Shown: piece by piece, positions 16,430-25,531 of the stretch
Numbering within the stretch: position 1 is the stretch's first letter
How the letters are laid out: each line of letters starts with the position of its first letter
Source of the DNA: Chloroflexota bacterium
GTDB taxonomy: Bacteria > Chloroflexota > Anaerolineae > UBA4142
Assembly (NCBI GenBank): GCA_023381515.1
Contig: JAMCQI010000055.1
Location: forward strand, 1-40,596
DNA: 40,596 bases
Reading direction: 5' to 3'
Made by a program: the position numbers and the translations under genes
The notes under the pieces: model-generated
Told to the model about the DNA's origin: nothing
Seen by the model: the letters and a program-made list of their open reading frames with translations, nothing else
Databases searched by the model: none

Positions 16430-19036
16430 TTACCGAGCGATGAATGGTAGATACAGTTGAAAAGTCGGGAGGAGCGGAGCGAATTGCAGACCAAAAGCTC
16501 CGTCCACAAAGATGGCGAAATGGACGCCGTTACTCGAATAAATCGTGCTCAGGGACCAAGGGGATGTGGAGCCGGGGGAGGCGGCGCCAAAAATCGTTTC
16601 GGGCGAATAGGAGGACGACGTGATCCGGATAGCTGGACCCCAGTTATTGATCGTGTACGGGGCCGATCCCCTTTTGTAGTACACGGTGCCATCCGGATTG
16701 TCATGGCTACTACTGGCCCGGTAGGCAACGTACAACGAGTTGTCGCCGGTATCCCAGGACAAGCCCGGCGACCAGAACGTGCCGCCGGCGTCGAGCGTGA
16801 TCGCCGTCCCCCATCCGTTGTTCCACGCGTTGTATTTCAAGCTGCCGTCCCCCCCGATGTACACGAGATGAACGATGTCTCCGCTCGCGACGATGGACAT
16901 ACCCTGGCTGTAGACCCCGAAAGCCGCGTTGCTGTCGATCATCTGCGGGCTCGACCATGCTGTCCCATCGTAGAGCAAGCCCTCCAGAGCATTCAGGTTC
17001 TTGAAAACCACATAGAGCTTGCCATGAGTGAGCGGGACGACGTACGCGCCGACCCCGGAATCCCCGCCGTTCGTGGTCGGGGCGAGGAGGACGGTGGGCG
17101 GATTCCACGCCGTGCACGTCGAGTCGGTCGATTTCACAATGTCAATTCCCGTGGTGGAGGGGGTAACGTGACGCGTGGTGATCCAGCAGTTGCCGTTCGA
17201 GTCTTGAACCACCGTGGGAAAATCGTAGCCATCGGTGGTGGGATTCCGCGTGGCCACGAGGACGGGAATCGGGTTCCCCCAGGTGATGGTCGGCGACGGG
17301 GTGTCGGACACCGTTCCTTTGCGAAAGTAGAGGTCCGTATAGGCCCCCACGATCGTATTCGCAAAAGCGGCGAACACGGTCCCCGAGTTATACCATTCGC
17401 CATGGTGCTGGTTGCCCGAGGCACTAAGCTGGCCTCCTTGCGTCCATGTCTTGCCGTCGGCGGAATAGAAATAAAACTGGCCGGTGGTCGGGGCATAGTC
17501 GCTGCGCAAGAACACCCAGTAGTACTTGCCGTCGAAGAAACCGTTGCGGAGAGGACGTATGATGGGTGTGGCTCCCCCATCGATGCCACTGTAGAAAACG
17601 ACGAGGGCGGGATGGTCGTCGGGGCTCGTCGTATCTCCGCTGCCCAATATGGAGGCAAAGGCGTTGGTTTCGTTCGAGCCGACCAGACCAATACCGAACG
17701 CAGAATGAGTCGCGACCTTGGCTTGCAGATCGCCGACGATGGTATTGTATGGATAGGAAGCATAGCCCAAGGGCAAAACCATGTCGGATGGATTTTGAAA
17801 CAGATTCAAGTTGACCGCATAGACCTCGCTGCTGGCAATATCGTCGTAGAGCTGCTTGTTGTGCGCACTGTCATCCGGATAGGAGGAAATCGGATTGTTC
17901 AACTTCTGCACGTTCACCAGATTACCGGTCCCGTAGCCATTCGCCACATGAAAGTAGATTCCCACCGACTGGATCGAGACGTTGGCCGGTATCGGCGAGG
18001 TGTCCCATTCGAGAAACGCCCGGTAGGTGAGTCCATCGGTCGGAAGCTTTCCTACGACGAGCTTGGAAACGTTGGTGTGGCGGGTGTAGGTCGTGAGATT
18101 CGTCGCTATAACTCCCTCTCCGCCTGCAAGCGAGTGATCGTTCAATACGGTCGTATCGTCGACGACGACTGGGAATTGGCGCTGAGGACCGGCGAGCCAC
18201 GCCTTTCCCGCCGGATCGACGACCTTGACGAGATCGTAATAGCCGTTCTCTTGAACAATCTCATAGTGGAGGCCGTAATTCTCGTTCTGTGGGTGGTTCA
18301 ACTCGTACATGACCGGCCGGGGCACGCTCCAGAGGGCCGGCCCACCTGGCTGGAAAAAGGCGATCGAACCGTCGGGCATGCTCTTCCACGCGACGCCCTG
18401 CACGGAAAACCTCTTTTCGATTTGGCCGATGCGGGTCGCCACCGCGGGTCGAGAGATGACGAATTCCTCGAGCATTTCGCGCGACGAAAGCGTGTAACGG
18501 AGGTCGATACCCGGGTAGATGTTGTCATACTGAACCGTATTCCCGACTGCGGTGGGTGTGGCGTCATTCAGAGTTCCCCAAGGTTGTTGGGGGTTAATTC
18601 CAAAGTCTACCTGTCCGCCCTTGACGACATACCGAGCGAGATAGGGCGAAGACGAGTCTCCTTTGAAGTACGCTTGGTAATCGTCTTGCGTCATCTGGAA
18701 GCGATAGGCCGGCTCGGTGGAGGCGGTCACGCGGGTGTCAATGTTCTGCCACTGCCCATTCTGATCCTGGTAATGCACCGGATCGGTCGAGATTCGGACC
18801 GCTCGCTTCGTGTCGCTGACCTGGTAGATGGTGGCAAAGCGGGTTCTGTCCTGGACGAGTTCATTCCAGGGAGCAATGCCCGCTGCACTCACCGCAGGGG
18901 ACGAAAGCGTGCGACCGGGGCCACTGCCAAGCGTGGCGAGCGTATAGAGCACGACCAATTCGAGTGCAACGGAGAACGGTGCGAGAGCTCTGGAATTCTT
19001 GAGGCTGGCTGGCTTGTTTTCGTGATATGAGATCAT
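16430..19036 (-). CDS. Secreted protein: DNRLRE-like beta domain + beta-propeller, YLP tail, 868 aa
   Basis: The ATG at 19036 lies one base after the stop of the upstream gene, which indicates translational coupling; an upstream in-frame ATG would overlap that gene. A membrane/signal segment spans about residues 20-42. The N-terminal ~220 residues contain VHYQDQNGQWQNIDT and YDNIYPGIDLRY, which is typical of proteins preceding a DNRLRE domain. A DNRLRE-like beta-sandwich follows (about 280-480; AFLEWDTSPIP, VQKLNNPISSY). The rest has repeated Trp/Gly/Asp blades (WNPPTVLLAP, DIVHLVYIGGDG, SLYVAYRASSS) like a sialidase-type beta-propeller. The protein ends LYLPFIAR, matching the tail of the hydrolase at 3551. 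No catalytic site was identified; a surface carbohydrate- or protein-binding role is an inference. Confidence 0.65.
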   Translation of the reverse strand: MISYHENKPASLKNSRALAPFSVALELVVLYTLATLGSGPGRTLSSPAVSAAGIAPWNELVQDRTRFATIYQVSDTKRAVRISTDPVHYQDQNGQWQNIDTRVTASTEPAYRFQMTQDDYQAYFKGDSSSPYLARYVVKGGQVDFGINPQQPWGTLNDATPTAVGNTVQYDNIYPGIDLRYTLSSREMLEEFVISRPAVATRIGQIEKRFSVQGVAWKSMPDGSIAFFQPGGPALWSVPRPVMYELNHPQNENYGLHYEIVQENGYYDLVKVVDPAGKAWLAGPQRQFPVVVDDTTVLNDHSLAGGEGVIATNLTTYTRHTNVSKLVVGKLPTDGLTYRAFLEWDTSPIPANVSIQSVGIYFHVANGYGTGNLVNVQKLNNPISSYPDDSAHNKQLYDDIASSEVYAVNLNLFQNPSDMVLPLGYASYPYNTIVGDLQAKVATHSAFGIGLVGSNETNAFASILGSGDTTSPDDHPALVVFYSGIDGGATPIIRPLRNGFFDGKYYWVFLRSDYAPTTGQFYFYSADGKTWTQGGQLSASGNQHHGEWYNSGTVFAAFANTIVGAYTDLYFRKGTVSDTPSPTITWGNPIPVLVATRNPTTDGYDFPTVVQDSNGNCWITTRHVTPSTTGIDIVKSTDSTCTAWNPPTVLLAPTTNGGDSGVGAYVVPLTHGKLYVVFKNLNALEGLLYDGTAWSSPQMIDSNAAFGVYSQGMSIVASGDIVHLVYIGGDGSLKYNAWNNGWGTAITLDAGGTFWSPGLSWDTGDNSLYVAYRASSSHDNPDGTVYYKRGSAPYTINNWGPAIRITSSSYSPETIFGAASPGSTSPWSLSTIYSSNGVHFAIFVDGAFGLQFAPLLPTFQLYLPFIAR

Positions 19037-19037
19037 G

Positions 19038-20591
19038 CTATGGCGCCTGTACATAGATGGGATTGATGCCGACATCGAGAGCTTGGGGATTGGCCGTCGT
19101 GGTCTGCCCCATATAGTCAGTCACGTTTACTTGAGCGGCTTGGATCGGCAGTTGAACGCGCGTGGGCTGAGTGCTCCAAAGGGCATAGACCGTTCCATTG
19201 CTCCTGTCGTAGCGATAAGCCCACACTCCCGGCCCGAGATTCAACCGCTCCGACCGGACGGTTCCGTTCAGCTCGTTTGCGACCACCTTGAAGGACGTGG
19301 CGGCGGGGCGCGGCCCGCTGTCCGTGATCAGGCCCGGGTGCCCCTCGGCCGTGAACGCGAAATCGGTGAACAGCCAACTGAGAGCGCGCAGGCCCCCTTC
19401 GCCGATGGCCACGGCCATATACTTGGGTATCTCCCGCGCCTGGGTCTGCGGATCAAAGGTCTTGACATCGGTCCACGCAAAGCCCATTTCCCAAAGATCC
19501 AGAGGCTTGTCATCCCCTTGGGCCCGCAACTGGCTGTGAATCCAACCCATGATGGTCGGCAAGTCAGACCACGGACCAAAGTAATGCAATTGCTCGACAT
19601 CGTAATACTGGTGGTTGGCGAACAATAGGGGCGCCCACGCGAAGAGGCGCTGGACCTCCGGATCTTGAAACAACTTGTTCATATCCGTGGCGGTGTTCAC
19701 GACGATGGGTTCGCCGTTCCCGGCCGAGGGAGCAAAAGTGGCGAAATAGGTTCGCAGGAAATCGACCGCTTGCTGTTGCTGGCCGGATTTCACGAGATAG
19801 TTCGCGTACAGCACTCCCAGCCCGCTGCTCGATATGGCGGAGTCCTCGACGATGGCATGAGGGTCCGCCGCGTGGATCGCACGATAGGCCGTCGCGAGCA
19901 TTTGAAAGTACGATTGTGGGCTGGAGGGCCAGTTCGAGGAGGCATGGGCCTCGTTTTCAATGGAATACCGGCTGATGATTCCTTTGTAGTGGGTGGCTAA
20001 TTGAAAGACAAAGTTGTAATAGTCATTCATGTCCTTGGGGGGCATGGAGGCGATGGCCTTGGTGGGAATGTTGGGAACCGGCAAGGTGGCCCATGAATTT
20101 CGGGAGAGAACGTGCACTCCGATGTCGAACCCACAATTGTGCATGGTCATAATGACGCTGTCGGCCGTCTTCCAGGAAAAGACTCCCTTGACGGGCTCGA
20201 TGACGTTCCAGGGAACAGCCGTCCACGTAAAGCGCGCCCCGTAACTCGCCATCTCCTGGCAGTACTGCCCCACCTGTTTCGGCGGCACGTACGTACCGAT
20301 GAGCCTCTCCGGCCCGCTCGTGGACGGAGGGAGAGTAGGCGAGGCGGACGGCGCTGGCGTTCCCAATGGCTGGGCAGGCACGACGAGTGTCGGCGTTTCT
20401 GACGGACTCGTCGGCGCGGGGGACGTGGGTGTCAGAGACGGTCCGGCGGGCGCGGTCCTCGTCGGTCGCCGAATAGCCCGGCAACCGAAAAGGGATAGGG
20501 AGAGACCAAAGAGTATCACGAGGCCGCCTCCGACGACAAGCCCTTTACGAGAATGGCCGGGACCGGCTTGGACAAACAAATCACGTCTCAC
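19038..20591 (-). CDS. Clan-A glycoside-hydrolase-like lipoprotein, 517 aa
   Basis: The signal segment ends in LSLFGC (lipobox Cys37), followed by a Pro/Thr/Ser-rich linker (about 40-93) and a TIM-barrel domain. The likely acid/base is Glu214 in RYSIENEAH and the likely nucleophile is Glu368 in LDLWEMGFAW. It is a clear paralogue of the plus-strand secreted protein at 3551-5050, but it is lipid-anchored and lacks the YLP tail. The GTG start at 20591 has GAGG five bases upstream. It lies 27 bases after the MFS gene and one base before the next gene. The substrate is unknown; the position suggests trimming or binding of a surface glycan. Confidence 0.75.
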   Translation of the reverse strand: MRRDLFVQAGPGHSRKGLVVGGGLVILFGLSLSLFGCRAIRRPTRTAPAGPSLTPTSPAPTSPSETPTLVVPAQPLGTPAPSASPTLPPSTSGPERLIGTYVPPKQVGQYCQEMASYGARFTWTAVPWNVIEPVKGVFSWKTADSVIMTMHNCGFDIGVHVLSRNSWATLPVPNIPTKAIASMPPKDMNDYYNFVFQLATHYKGIISRYSIENEAHASSNWPSSPQSYFQMLATAYRAIHAADPHAIVEDSAISSSGLGVLYANYLVKSGQQQQAVDFLRTYFATFAPSAGNGEPIVVNTATDMNKLFQDPEVQRLFAWAPLLFANHQYYDVEQLHYFGPWSDLPTIMGWIHSQLRAQGDDKPLDLWEMGFAWTDVKTFDPQTQAREIPKYMAVAIGEGGLRALSWLFTDFAFTAEGHPGLITDSGPRPAATSFKVVANELNGTVRSERLNLGPGVWAYRYDRSNGTVYALWSTQPTRVQLPIQAAQVNVTDYMGQTTTANPQALDVGINPIYVQAP

Positions 20592-20618
20592 GATAACCTC
20601 AGCGTGTCTAACTCGAAT

Positions 20619-21893
20619 TCAGCCCGGGAAGGAATCCAGGGACGATGCGGCCGGTTCCGCGGCGGGAGCGCGCCGCAAGGAAGGTATCCATTGATTCAGC
20701 GCGAGCGTGCCGAGCAAGCATCCGACCGCGCCCAACTGCAAGGCGAGGGGCGCGCCCCACAAGCTCGCCAGCAAGCCGGCAAACAATCCGCCAGACCGGG
20801 GCATCCCCGCGTCGGAGAGAGTCAGCACCGACATGACCCGGCCCCGCAAGTCGTCCTGGACGCGCGTTTGAACAAGCGTGTACGCGACCACTTTGAGAGC
20901 GACGACTGCGCCGCTGACCAGGATCAGGGCGAGACAGGCCAGCAACATATTTCGAAAGAAGGTAAATCCCACCAAGGCCACGGGTGCGGCCAGGCCAAGC
21001 CAGATCAAGGCCCGGCTCTGTCCGCCCGACGAAGAGTGGGCGATCGCCAATGAACCGAGAATTGCCCCGATACCGGCCGCCATCACGAGAAACCCCAGGC
21101 CGGGAGCGCCGCTGCCGACAATATCTCGGGCAAAGATCGGCAACAGGGTTTGGTACGGCACGATGAAGAGATTGATGATGACAATGGAGGCGATGGCGGC
21201 CAGGAGGACCGGGGCTCGGCCCAGATACCGCGCGCCATCTGTGATGTTGGTCTTGAACGAGACCTCGCGCGCGACCGAGAGCCGCTCCGGCAAGTGCATC
21301 GCCAAAAGCGCCGCGGCAATGAGAAGAAAACTCACTCCGTTGAGAGCAAAGCAGACCGCTTCCCCCCAGACGGCCACGATCACTCCGGCGACGGCCGGAC
21401 CGATCACGCGCGCGACGTTAAACCCGGTGGTACTGATCGCAATGGCGTTCTCCAATTCGCCGGGACCGACCGTCTCCGCCAACAAGGCCTGCCGGACCGG
21501 TTGATCGATGGAAGCGAAAGCGCTCATCGTCAAATCGACGACGATCACATGCCACAGCTGGACCTGATGGCTCCACGTGAGCGCGGCCAAGACAAAGGGC
21601 GGAATGATCTGGCCGATTTGACTCAGTAGCAAGACGCCACGACGCGGGAACCGGTCCGCGACCACTCCGGCCAGGAGGGTCAGCGGAGCCAATGGCACCA
21701 GGATGACAAAACCGACCAGCCCCAACGCGAACGCCGAATTGGTGATACGATAGACCAGCCATCCCTCCGCGACTTGCTGCATATAGGTGCCGACGAAGGA
21801 CGCGACCAGTCCAAAGAGATATAGTCGAAACTCTCGGTACTGGAGCGCACGAAAGGTCGGCCTGGTCCGATTTGCTGCGCGAGCCCTTGCCAT
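20619..21893 (-). CDS. MFS exporter (DHA3/EntS-like), 424 aa
   Basis: A polytopic protein with about 12 hydrophobic helices. The N-terminus ends in FRALQYREFRLYLFGLVAS, the usual opening of DHA3-type MFS exporters. The A-loop motif between helices 2 and 3 reads GVVADRFPRRGVLL (G-x-x-x-D-R-x-x-R-R). The family exports siderophores, macrolides and other small products by proton antiport. The start is supported by GAGGAAGAA directly before ATG. It follows the GT2 gene by seven bases, so it is probably the export step of this pathway or of the glycan branch. Confidence 0.85.
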   Translation of the reverse strand: MARARAANRTRPTFRALQYREFRLYLFGLVASFVGTYMQQVAEGWLVYRITNSAFALGLVGFVILVPLAPLTLLAGVVADRFPRRGVLLLSQIGQIIPPFVLAALTWSHQVQLWHVIVVDLTMSAFASIDQPVRQALLAETVGPGELENAIAISTTGFNVARVIGPAVAGVIVAVWGEAVCFALNGVSFLLIAAALLAMHLPERLSVAREVSFKTNITDGARYLGRAPVLLAAIASIVIINLFIVPYQTLLPIFARDIVGSGAPGLGFLVMAAGIGAILGSLAIAHSSSGGQSRALIWLGLAAPVALVGFTFFRNMLLACLALILVSGAVVALKVVAYTLVQTRVQDDLRGRVMSVLTLSDAGMPRSGGLFAGLLASLWGAPLALQLGAVGCLLGTLALNQWIPSLRRAPAAEPAASSLDSFPG

Positions 21894-21900
21894 TTCTTCC

Positions 21901-22992
21901 TCAGACCGGATCCGTTGCGGCGGGTTCGGACCACACGGCGCCGTCTGCTTTCCAATCCAGGCGTTTCAAGCTGTCGACCACCCAGCCGGGCGGGGCAATT
22001 CGGCGGCTCATCGTCAGCTTGCGACGCTCGCGATAGGCGGGCATTTTCAGAAAGGCCGCCATCACGCTGATGACGAGAAGCGGAGTTGCGGCGAGCGCGT
22101 ACGACGCCTTGCCGAGTGCCGTCTGCCGGTGCTGCCCCGCTCGGAGCAATTTGCCGAGCATGAGCCGGGGGAGCAACCGGATGAACTCGGATGGGTAGCA
22201 CAGTTTGTAAAAGACCAGGATCATATTCCGGGTGGACAGATAGGCGCGCCGGATGCTGCGCCAGCTCCACTGGAAAAGCCATATGGTGTCATGATAGACG
22301 AGCGACCGGGGCGCCAGGAATACCTCATACCCCGAGGCGTTCAGGCGGAGCCCCAAATCGATATCGTCGAAATAGGCAAAAAACCCTTCATCCGACCAAT
22401 AGCCCAATTCGTCGAGCACCTGCGGGTTGATAAGGCAAGCGGCACAATAGGCGCTCAATACGGGAATCGGAGGTGTCGCCGCATCCACGGAAACGATGCG
22501 GAAATCCTGGATGCTGAGCGGGGTCAGGTCGCAAACATACGCGCGCTGAACGGGAGCCTCCCGGCGCTGGGGCTGGTATTCGGGCCACTGCGGCAGGATC
22601 ATGTTGCTCTCGACAATGCCGGCGCGCGGATGGGCCCGGGCGACCTCGACCAGCTCGGCCAGCCAGCGCCGATGGGCGACGATATCTTGGTTCGCGTAGG
22701 CGATATAGCGCCCGCGGAGGTGGGGACGGGCCAGCCGCAGCGCGGTGTTCGGCCCATAGTTGCGATCCAGGCGAATCAAACGGACCGCGGAAAAATTCTG
22801 CTCAATATATTCTGCCGTCCCATCCGCCGAAGCATTGTCGATCGCCACAACTTCGTACGGCTGCGACATTTCCTGATCCAACAGGGTCGTCAGGCAATCG
22901 CCGACCTGCCGGCGACCGTTGTGCGTTACGACAAGGACGCTGACGAGCGGTTCGTGAGAACTATTGGCCGTGCCCATTTCCGAGTTCACCAC
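21901..22992 (-). CDS. Family 2 glycosyltransferase, 363 aa
   Basis: The GT-A fold opens with VSVLVVTHNG, then EVVAIDNASADGT (nucleotide-sugar binding), YANQDIV in the DxD position, and FFAYFDDIDLGLRL, the acceptor/base motif of WbbL-like rhamnosyltransferases. A hydrophobic helix follows near residues 300-318, so membrane association is likely. The GTG start at 22992 has GGAG seven bases upstream and overlaps the GNAT gene by 32 bases; an ATG five codons later is an alternative. It transfers a sugar to an unknown acceptor. The pseudogene of a dTDP-sugar enzyme at 3019-3396 is a possible relic of the same surface-sugar system. Confidence 0.85.
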   Translation of the reverse strand: MVNSEMGTANSSHEPLVSVLVVTHNGRRQVGDCLTTLLDQEMSQPYEVVAIDNASADGTAEYIEQNFSAVRLIRLDRNYGPNTALRLARPHLRGRYIAYANQDIVAHRRWLAELVEVARAHPRAGIVESNMILPQWPEYQPQRREAPVQRAYVCDLTPLSIQDFRIVSVDAATPPIPVLSAYCAACLINPQVLDELGYWSDEGFFAYFDDIDLGLRLNASGYEVFLAPRSLVYHDTIWLFQWSWRSIRRAYLSTRNMILVFYKLCYPSEFIRLLPRLMLGKLLRAGQHRQTALGKASYALAATPLLVISVMAAFLKMPAYRERRKLTMSRRIAPPGWVVDSLKRLDWKADGAVWSEPAATDPV

Positions 22993-23506
22993 TATCCCAC
23001 TCCTCTCTCAACAGGCCCAAAATGACCTTGTCATGGAACCTGCCTTGGGTGAAAACGGCCTTCCGTAAGACTCCTTCCTCGACAAAGCCAAAGAACTTGG
23101 CGAGCTCAATAGTCTTGTTAAACGAATAGCAGGCCCCGTAAATTCGGTGCAGATTCAACTCCTCGAATCCGTACCTGAGCACCAACTCGAGAGCTTCTTC
23201 GATATACCCTCTGCCCCGTTCGTTCGAGTCCAGAAGACCGGGGCCTATTTCCGCTTCTTGGTTGCGCCGGTCGATTTTGTCCATGCCAATGATCCCCACG
23301 GGCTTGCCTTGCACCGTCTCAATCACATAGATAAACCGGTTCGGGTCGGCGATTAGCTTCTCAAACCACTCTTGCTGCCCGGCCGGGTTGATGATCGAGG
23401 TGGTGAAGAAAAAGCGTCTATTGTCGGGATCGTTGCGCCAGCATGCGATCTGTTCCAGGTCGCGCTCGCTGACCGGTCTCAGGGTGATCTTTTTGCCTCT
23501 CAGCAT
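22961..23506 (-). CDS. GNAT acetyltransferase (RimJ/RimL type), 181 aa
   Basis: This is a full-length GNAT fold: ITLRPVSERDLEQIACWRND at the start, VIETVQGKPVGIIG, the acetyl-CoA loop region around ERGRGYIEEALELVLRYGF, and a C-terminal NLHRIYGACYSFNKTIELAK then FFGFVEEGVLR, typical of RimJ/RimL-type N-acetyltransferases. It starts one base after the degenerate SDR gene and overlaps the GT2 gene. In sugar pathways such enzymes acetylate an amino sugar, which would fit the DegT aminotransferase at 38248-39414, but the acceptor is not known. Confidence 0.85.
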   Translation of the reverse strand: MLRGKKITLRPVSERDLEQIACWRNDPDNRRFFFTTSIINPAGQQEWFEKLIADPNRFIYVIETVQGKPVGIIGMDKIDRRNQEAEIGPGLLDSNERGRGYIEEALELVLRYGFEELNLHRIYGACYSFNKTIELAKFFGFVEEGVLRKAVFTQGRFHDKVILGLLREEWDSGELGNGHGQ

Positions 23507-23507
23507 A

Positions 23508-24200
23508 CTATGTACCTTTCGTTATGGCCTGCGCACCTGCCAAGGGGATGACCTCGCCGTTCACGAAGGAGGCCTCTGGGGACGCGAGGAAAAGGATGGT
23601 TTCGACTGCCCTGGTGAGCGTGATCGAGTCCATGGTCCCACCCTCAGGGATGAGCACAACGTTGGAGGCAATTTCGCGTCGTCCGTACTCTTTCGCGAGG
23701 CTGCGGCACAATGCACAGAGAGCATTTTGTAGGGTAAAGTGAATCGCATGTCCAGGGGCTGCTGGATTTTCGTCCTGAACGAGAAAGAGGATCCGACCGC
23801 CTTGCTTGGATGACAGGAATTCTTGGACCGCGCGCTGAGAGATAAGAAAGGCGGCACGCAGCTCGGCGATTACTGTCCCATTCCAACTTGCCAGTGGCAT
23901 GTCTGCCAGCGAGCAGGCCGTGTCCACTTCGCGGATGGAAAAAGTGCTCATCACAACGCGGAGGCCCGTTGTCCTGGCACTTGCGGTTTCAAAAAGCCGG
24001 TCAGCCTCTTCTTCGCGGGACAATTCGGCAGTAAGATAAGAGAGGCGAGCATTGCCATCCGGCTGCGTCTCGCCGGGCAAAAGACAGTTAATCACGCGGG
24101 CGCCTCTCCGGCTCGCCGTCTCGGCCAACATGCGGCCGAGCGGGCTTGCTGGTCCGGTCACGATGAAACCCTGGTCATCAAAATCAAGCGACATTTTCAT
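23508..24200 (-). CDS. Degenerate short-chain dehydrogenase-like protein, catalytic residues missing, 230 aa
   Basis: The Rossmann fold is recognisable (GFIVTGPASPLGRMLAETAS; ISQRAVQEFLSS; LCRSLAKEYG; SPEASFVNGEVIPLAGA). The glycine motif is altered to TGPASPLG and the NAG motif is absent (VVMSTFS). Aligned with the neighbouring FabG, the catalytic Tyr becomes His154 and the Lys becomes Gln158 (HFTLQNAL in place of YAVSKAGL). The length is near normal and the frame is intact, so this is not simple decay. It may be a structural partner, perhaps of FabG at 25532-26368, or a binding protein. It lies 12 bases after the ketosynthase gene. Confidence 0.75.
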   Translation of the reverse strand: MKMSLDFDDQGFIVTGPASPLGRMLAETASRRGARVINCLLPGETQPDGNARLSYLTAELSREEEADRLFETASARTTGLRVVMSTFSIREVDTACSLADMPLASWNGTVIAELRAAFLISQRAVQEFLSSKQGGRILFLVQDENPAAPGHAIHFTLQNALCALCRSLAKEYGRREIASNVVLIPEGGTMDSITLTRAVETILFLASPEASFVNGEVIPLAGAQAITKGT

Positions 24201-24212
24201 GAATCCCGATCC

Positions 24213-25511
24213 CTAATTAGAGCCCCGTTCCAGGACGAGGCAGCTGTTCAACCCGCCAAACCCAAACGAGTTCGACATCGCAATGCGAATCCGATGTTCG
24301 CGCGCTTGGTTCGGAACAAAATCCAGATCCAGCCCATCATCCGGGGCATCTAAATTGATGGTCGGATGCACAAAGTTGTTTTCCATCTCAAGAATCGTGG
24401 CGACGAGTTCCACCAGGGCGGCCGCATAAAGGAGGTGCCCCGTCATGGATTTGGTCGAATTCACCGGGATTTCGTACGCGTGATCCCCCAGTACCGCTTT
24501 GATTCCGGAAACCTCGACGAGGTCGCCTAATTGCGTGGACGTCGCATGTGCATTCACATAGTCGACCTGTTCGGGATTAATGCGAGCGTCCTCGAGAGCC
24601 GCGCGCATGGCCCGCATCTGCCCCTCCTGCGAAGGTCGAATCTGGCGCGTCGCGTCCGAAGAGGCTCCGCCGCCGAGCAATTTGGCGTGAATACGCTTTC
24701 CGCGACGCCGCGCACTGCCGAGGGTCTCGAGGACGACGGCGGCGGAGCCTTCACTGGGGACAAAACCCTCACGGCGGCGGTCGAAGGGCCGGCTCGCCTT
24801 TGTCGCCTCCTCGTTGAACGATTCCGAGGAGAGCGCGCCCAGGGTGGCCCAGCTGTGCAGCAGCATCGGATCGAGGGCGCCGCTTGTAGCGGTGACGACG
24901 ACGGCATCGGCGCGCCCCGAGCGAATCATGTCCATCCCCGTAATCAAGGCAATGTTTGCGCTACCACAGGCATTGCCGACGGTCCAACTCGGACCCTTGA
25001 GGGTCAGCAGGTCGCAAACCCGGGCCAAGACATCCGTATCGAGGACCATTACACCGTAGAGCGGCTCGATGAAATCGGGCTCTTCGTTAAACGTCGTCGC
25101 GTTTTGCAGGATATAAGGCGCGTTGAGATTCGTCCCGCCCAGAATATGGCCAAACCGGTCCGGCGGCAGAGCCGGGTCAGGCAATTCGGCATCCACAAAA
25201 GCCTGCAGCGCAGCGGCCACGGCGAGCTGCGCGGCGAGCGGGGTCGAGCGCAGGATGACGGTGGCCGCGTTCTTCAAGCGATCCGGATAATTTCGGCCTG
25301 CGTGCTTCAAATGAGCGGCGAAATCAAACTCGCTCATATCGCCGCCGATCTTGGAGCCGATCCGGTCCGAGCGGTGCTTCCAGTGCGTAATACCGGAGCG
25401 TCCTGCCGAAAGTGCATCATAGAATTCGGCGACGGTTTGGCCGTTCGGGCAGATTACCCCCATTCCGGTGACGACGACCGTCCTGTCTGTGCCCATCTCA
25501 TTGTGATCCAT
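24213..25511 (-). CDS. Beta-ketoacyl-ACP synthase (KAS II-like), active Cys present, 432 aa
   Basis: A thiolase-fold ketosynthase of normal KAS II length. It carries the active-site Cys182 in VGNACGSANIA and two catalytic His in VNAHATSTQLGD and STKSMTGHLL. The C-terminal SNSFGFGGLNSCLVLER is canonical. It should condense malonyl-ACP with an acyl chain. It is clearly paralogous to the Ser-variant ketosynthase at 27487-28785, with the same length and motifs along the whole chain, so the two could form a heterodimer like KS-alpha/KS-beta of type II PKS. The start is supported by GAGG five bases before ATG. It lies 20 bases after FabG. Confidence 0.9.
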   Translation of the reverse strand: MDHNEMGTDRTVVVTGMGVICPNGQTVAEFYDALSAGRSGITHWKHRSDRIGSKIGGDMSEFDFAAHLKHAGRNYPDRLKNAATVILRSTPLAAQLAVAAALQAFVDAELPDPALPPDRFGHILGGTNLNAPYILQNATTFNEEPDFIEPLYGVMVLDTDVLARVCDLLTLKGPSWTVGNACGSANIALITGMDMIRSGRADAVVVTATSGALDPMLLHSWATLGALSSESFNEEATKASRPFDRRREGFVPSEGSAAVVLETLGSARRRGKRIHAKLLGGGASSDATRQIRPSQEGQMRAMRAALEDARINPEQVDYVNAHATSTQLGDLVEVSGIKAVLGDHAYEIPVNSTKSMTGHLLYAAALVELVATILEMENNFVHPTINLDAPDDGLDLDFVPNQAREHRIRIAMSNSFGFGGLNSCLVLERGSN

Positions 25512-25531
25512 AATGTCCTCGGTCGTTCATG

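Noticed and set aside
16457..19030. An 857-codon open frame on the plus strand
   Set aside because: It is antisense to the DNRLRE/propeller gene, rich in Arg, Gly and Val with no domain, and arises from codon bias in GC-rich DNA. The minus-strand product has clear domains and a coupled start.
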